Notes under the pieces: model-generated
The model's database searches: none
What the model saw: the letters and a program-made list of their open reading frames with translations, nothing else
Told to the model about the DNA's origin: nothing
Made by a program: the position numbers and the translations under genes
Assembly: GCA_030655795.1 (NCBI GenBank)
Contig: JAUSPJ010000004.1
Coordinates: 1 to 6,733, forward strand
DNA length: 6,733 nt
Direction: 5' to 3'
DNA from: Fidelibacterota bacterium
Lineage (GTDB): Bacteria; Fidelibacterota; UBA2242
In this document: in pieces, positions 5,246-6,733 of the stretch
Layout: each line of letters starts with the position of its first letter
Numbering within the stretch: position 1 is the stretch's first letter

Positions 5246-6733
5246 CTATCTTTCTATTGGTATTTCCAGTGTTAAACGCAAATTCGAATCATTTTCGTGC
5301 AGGGTTATTGTGCCATTATAATCGTTGCCCACCAGCTCCCGGACTACTTCAAGGGAAAACTGGTAGGGGCTGTAGCTTTTGCCATCACCAAACAATTCGT
5401 TCACGGATTTTTTGTGAATTTCAACGCCGGCGATATTATCGGAACCGGCGATATTGGTAACGAGTATTTTATTGTCCTTTACCTGGGTCTCGATCCACAA
5501 AGTCGAGCCGTAATGTTCAAAGCGTGAAATAATCAGCGAGATCAGCGTAACCAGAACCTCGATTATTTCATTGGGGTCAACAACCAGCTGGGGAATGTTG
5601 GGCTCTTCACTTTTATTACGCTGTACTACGATTTTATAGGAAAGCATATCGTTGGTCAGATAAAGCAGGGCTTCATCAAGCAACTCCTGCCAGGTGCGTT
5701 TGACATGGATAAAACCAGCCTTTGTGGAAAATTCCTGCAAGACACGAACTTCATTGGCGACATTTTTAAGATTGATCAGAATCTGTTCGAATCGCTCGAC
5801 ACTGGATTCAAGGGATTCGGTTTTACCGTTTTTGATTTTTTTCAGGTAATTGCCGAGACTCAACTGGGCCTCTGTCAACGGATTAACGACATCGTTGGGG
5901 ATGCGCATGGCCAGGGTCCCCAGAGCAGTCAGACGCTGGTTTTTCATCGTAATGACTGCAGAATATTTCATCGTGTCCAGGTATTGGACATTTTCGATGG
6001 CAACCGAAATCATATCGACCATAATTTGAAGATACTGTTCATCATCTTCGGTAAAATACTTGTCCTGTTCAGCTCCCGGAAGTCTGTTGTATAGTTTGAT
6101 TGCTCCCTGAGTTTCGTTCTTGATATTAATCGGTACACCCAAAAAAGTCAGCCGGTCGCCAAATTTCAGATGGTCCTTAATGGCTTTTCGGTATTTGCCT
6201 TTATAGTCAGGCAGGGTCAGTACATTCCGGGAACGGATGGTGCGGTTCTCTTTTACAATTGTGCCGGTCAGACCTTCGCCAACCTTATGTTCGGCGACGT
6301 TAATCAGGTCTTTGGGAATTCCGTAACCGCCTTTGAGGACCAGGGTGTCTTTGTCGGTTTTTTTGCGCAGATAAATTTCACAGGTTTCCGAACCAATGGT
6401 TTTGGCTGTGTTTTCCGCGACGAATTCCAGCAGGTTGCTGAGTTCAAAAAAGGACAGGACCTGGGTGCCGACTTTCATCAGTAATTCAAGGTATTCGGCT
6501 TTCCGCCGTTCCCGCCGCAAATATTCTGAATTGTCAATAGCCATCGCCACATAGCGGGCAATCAGAGAAAAGACTTCAAGATCGGAACTCGTAAAATTTT
6601 TATTATCGGAAGCCGTCCGGATCAGGCCGATAAAGCGCTCCTGATAGGATAAAAGCGGAACGGCCATGAAGGATTTGGCTTTCCGGTGGTCGGATTCGGT
6701 AAACTTGCCGACCCAGTGCAGATTTTCGCCCAG
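5246..6733 (-). CDS. GAF-domain protein with degenerate histidine-kinase module (pseudokinase; 5' end beyond window)
   Basis: The frame is open from the right edge, giving 495 visible C-terminal residues; residue numbers here count from the edge. The first 70 or so are the end of a GAF domain (FMAVPLLSYQERFIGLI, 22-38), so the Met at 23 is internal and not a start. A coiled coil leads into a complete second GAF domain (about 82-250), then a dimerisation-like helix pair (253-345) and an ATPase-like fold (346-495). The His-box segment RLTALGTLAMRIPNDVVNPLT (267-287) matches the usual HisKA consensus except that the His is N280 (codon AAC at 5894-5896). The N-box is TLISLI (396-401) where NLxxNA is expected, and no DxGxG or GxGxGL glycine motifs remain. 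The protein therefore should not autophosphorylate. It probably senses a small molecule through GAF and acts on the active kinase encoded 4 bases downstream. Upstream domains are not visible. Confidence 0.9.
   Translation of the reverse strand: MGENLHWVGKFTESDHRKAKSFMAVPLLSYQERFIGLIRTASDNKNFTSSDLEVFSLIARYVAMAIDNSEYLRRERRKAEYLELLMKVGTQVLSFFELSNLLEFVAENTAKTIGSETCEIYLRKKTDKDTLVLKGGYGIPKDLINVAEHKVGEGLTGTIVKENRTIRSRNVLTLPDYKGKYRKAIKDHLKFGDRLTFLGVPINIKNETQGAIKLYNRLPGAEQDKYFTEDDEQYLQIMVDMISVAIENVQYLDTMKYSAVITMKNQRLTALGTLAMRIPNDVVNPLTEAQLSLGNYLKKIKNGKTESLESSVERFEQILINLKNVANEVRVLQEFSTKAGFIHVKRTWQELLDEALLYLTNDMLSYKIVVQRNKSEEPNIPQLVVDPNEIIEVLVTLISLIISRFEHYGSTLWIETQVKDNKILVTNIAGSDNIAGVEIHKKSVNELFGDGKSYSPYQFSLEVVRELVGNDYNGTITLHENDSNLRLTLEIPIER

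Noticed and set aside
4081..5460. Plus-strand open frames opposite the REC-kinase and the GAF protein, up to 199 codons
   Set aside because: They are antisense shadows of frames with clear receiver, ATPase and GAF motifs, and one crosses the junction between two real genes.
6665..6667. ATG at 6667 as the start of the GAF protein
   Set aside because: The frame stays open for 22 more codons to the edge, and the Met lies inside a GAF beta strand pattern; the gene starts outside the window.

Overview
This 6.7 kb window carries five protein genes, all on the minus strand; two run off the window edges. I see no RNA gene, mobile element, CRISPR array or phage signature. Base composition is moderate by eye. 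Two promoters fit the sigma70 consensus well and one gene has a strong Shine-Dalgarno site, so this is a bacterium. Tandem GAF/histidine-kinase/receiver genes beside an unusually large CPBP membrane protease would fit an environmental lineage of the FCB group (Zixibacteria/KSB1-like) or a deltaproteobacterium-like lineage. That placement is a guess; no marker gene is present.

Layout, in transcription order (right to left). (1) 6733-5246: the C-terminal 495 residues of a GAF-containing protein that ends in a histidine-kinase-like module. Its phospho-accepting His is Asn, and its N, G1 and G2 boxes are lost, so it looks like a pseudokinase. (2) 5241-4045, after a 4-nt gap: a soluble REC-histidine kinase with intact catalytic motifs. 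(3) 4031-3435, after a 13-nt gap: a receiver domain joined to a TPR-like helical tail, with no DNA-binding domain. These three form a tight signalling operon whose start lies off the right edge. (4) 3298-3071: a 75-residue protein made of two copies of a Cys-containing beta-hairpin-like repeat. It has its own consensus promoter, a perfect inverted repeat over the -35 box, a strong ribosome binding site and a strong terminator. (5) 2961 to the left edge: at least 987 codons of a multi-pass CPBP (CAAX/Abi-type) intramembrane protease. Its whole architecture (membrane helix, two PepSY-like extracytoplasmic modules, membrane bundle) is duplicated in tandem. It has its own promoter, placed so close to the GTG start that the mRNA would be almost leaderless.

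How they may work together (inference): the GAF pseudokinase would sense a ligand and modulate the active REC-kinase, which would phosphorylate its own receiver and/or the REC-TPR protein. The output would be protein-protein interaction rather than direct transcription control. The small repeat protein and the protease are separate transcription units, and nothing in the sequence ties them functionally to the signalling operon.
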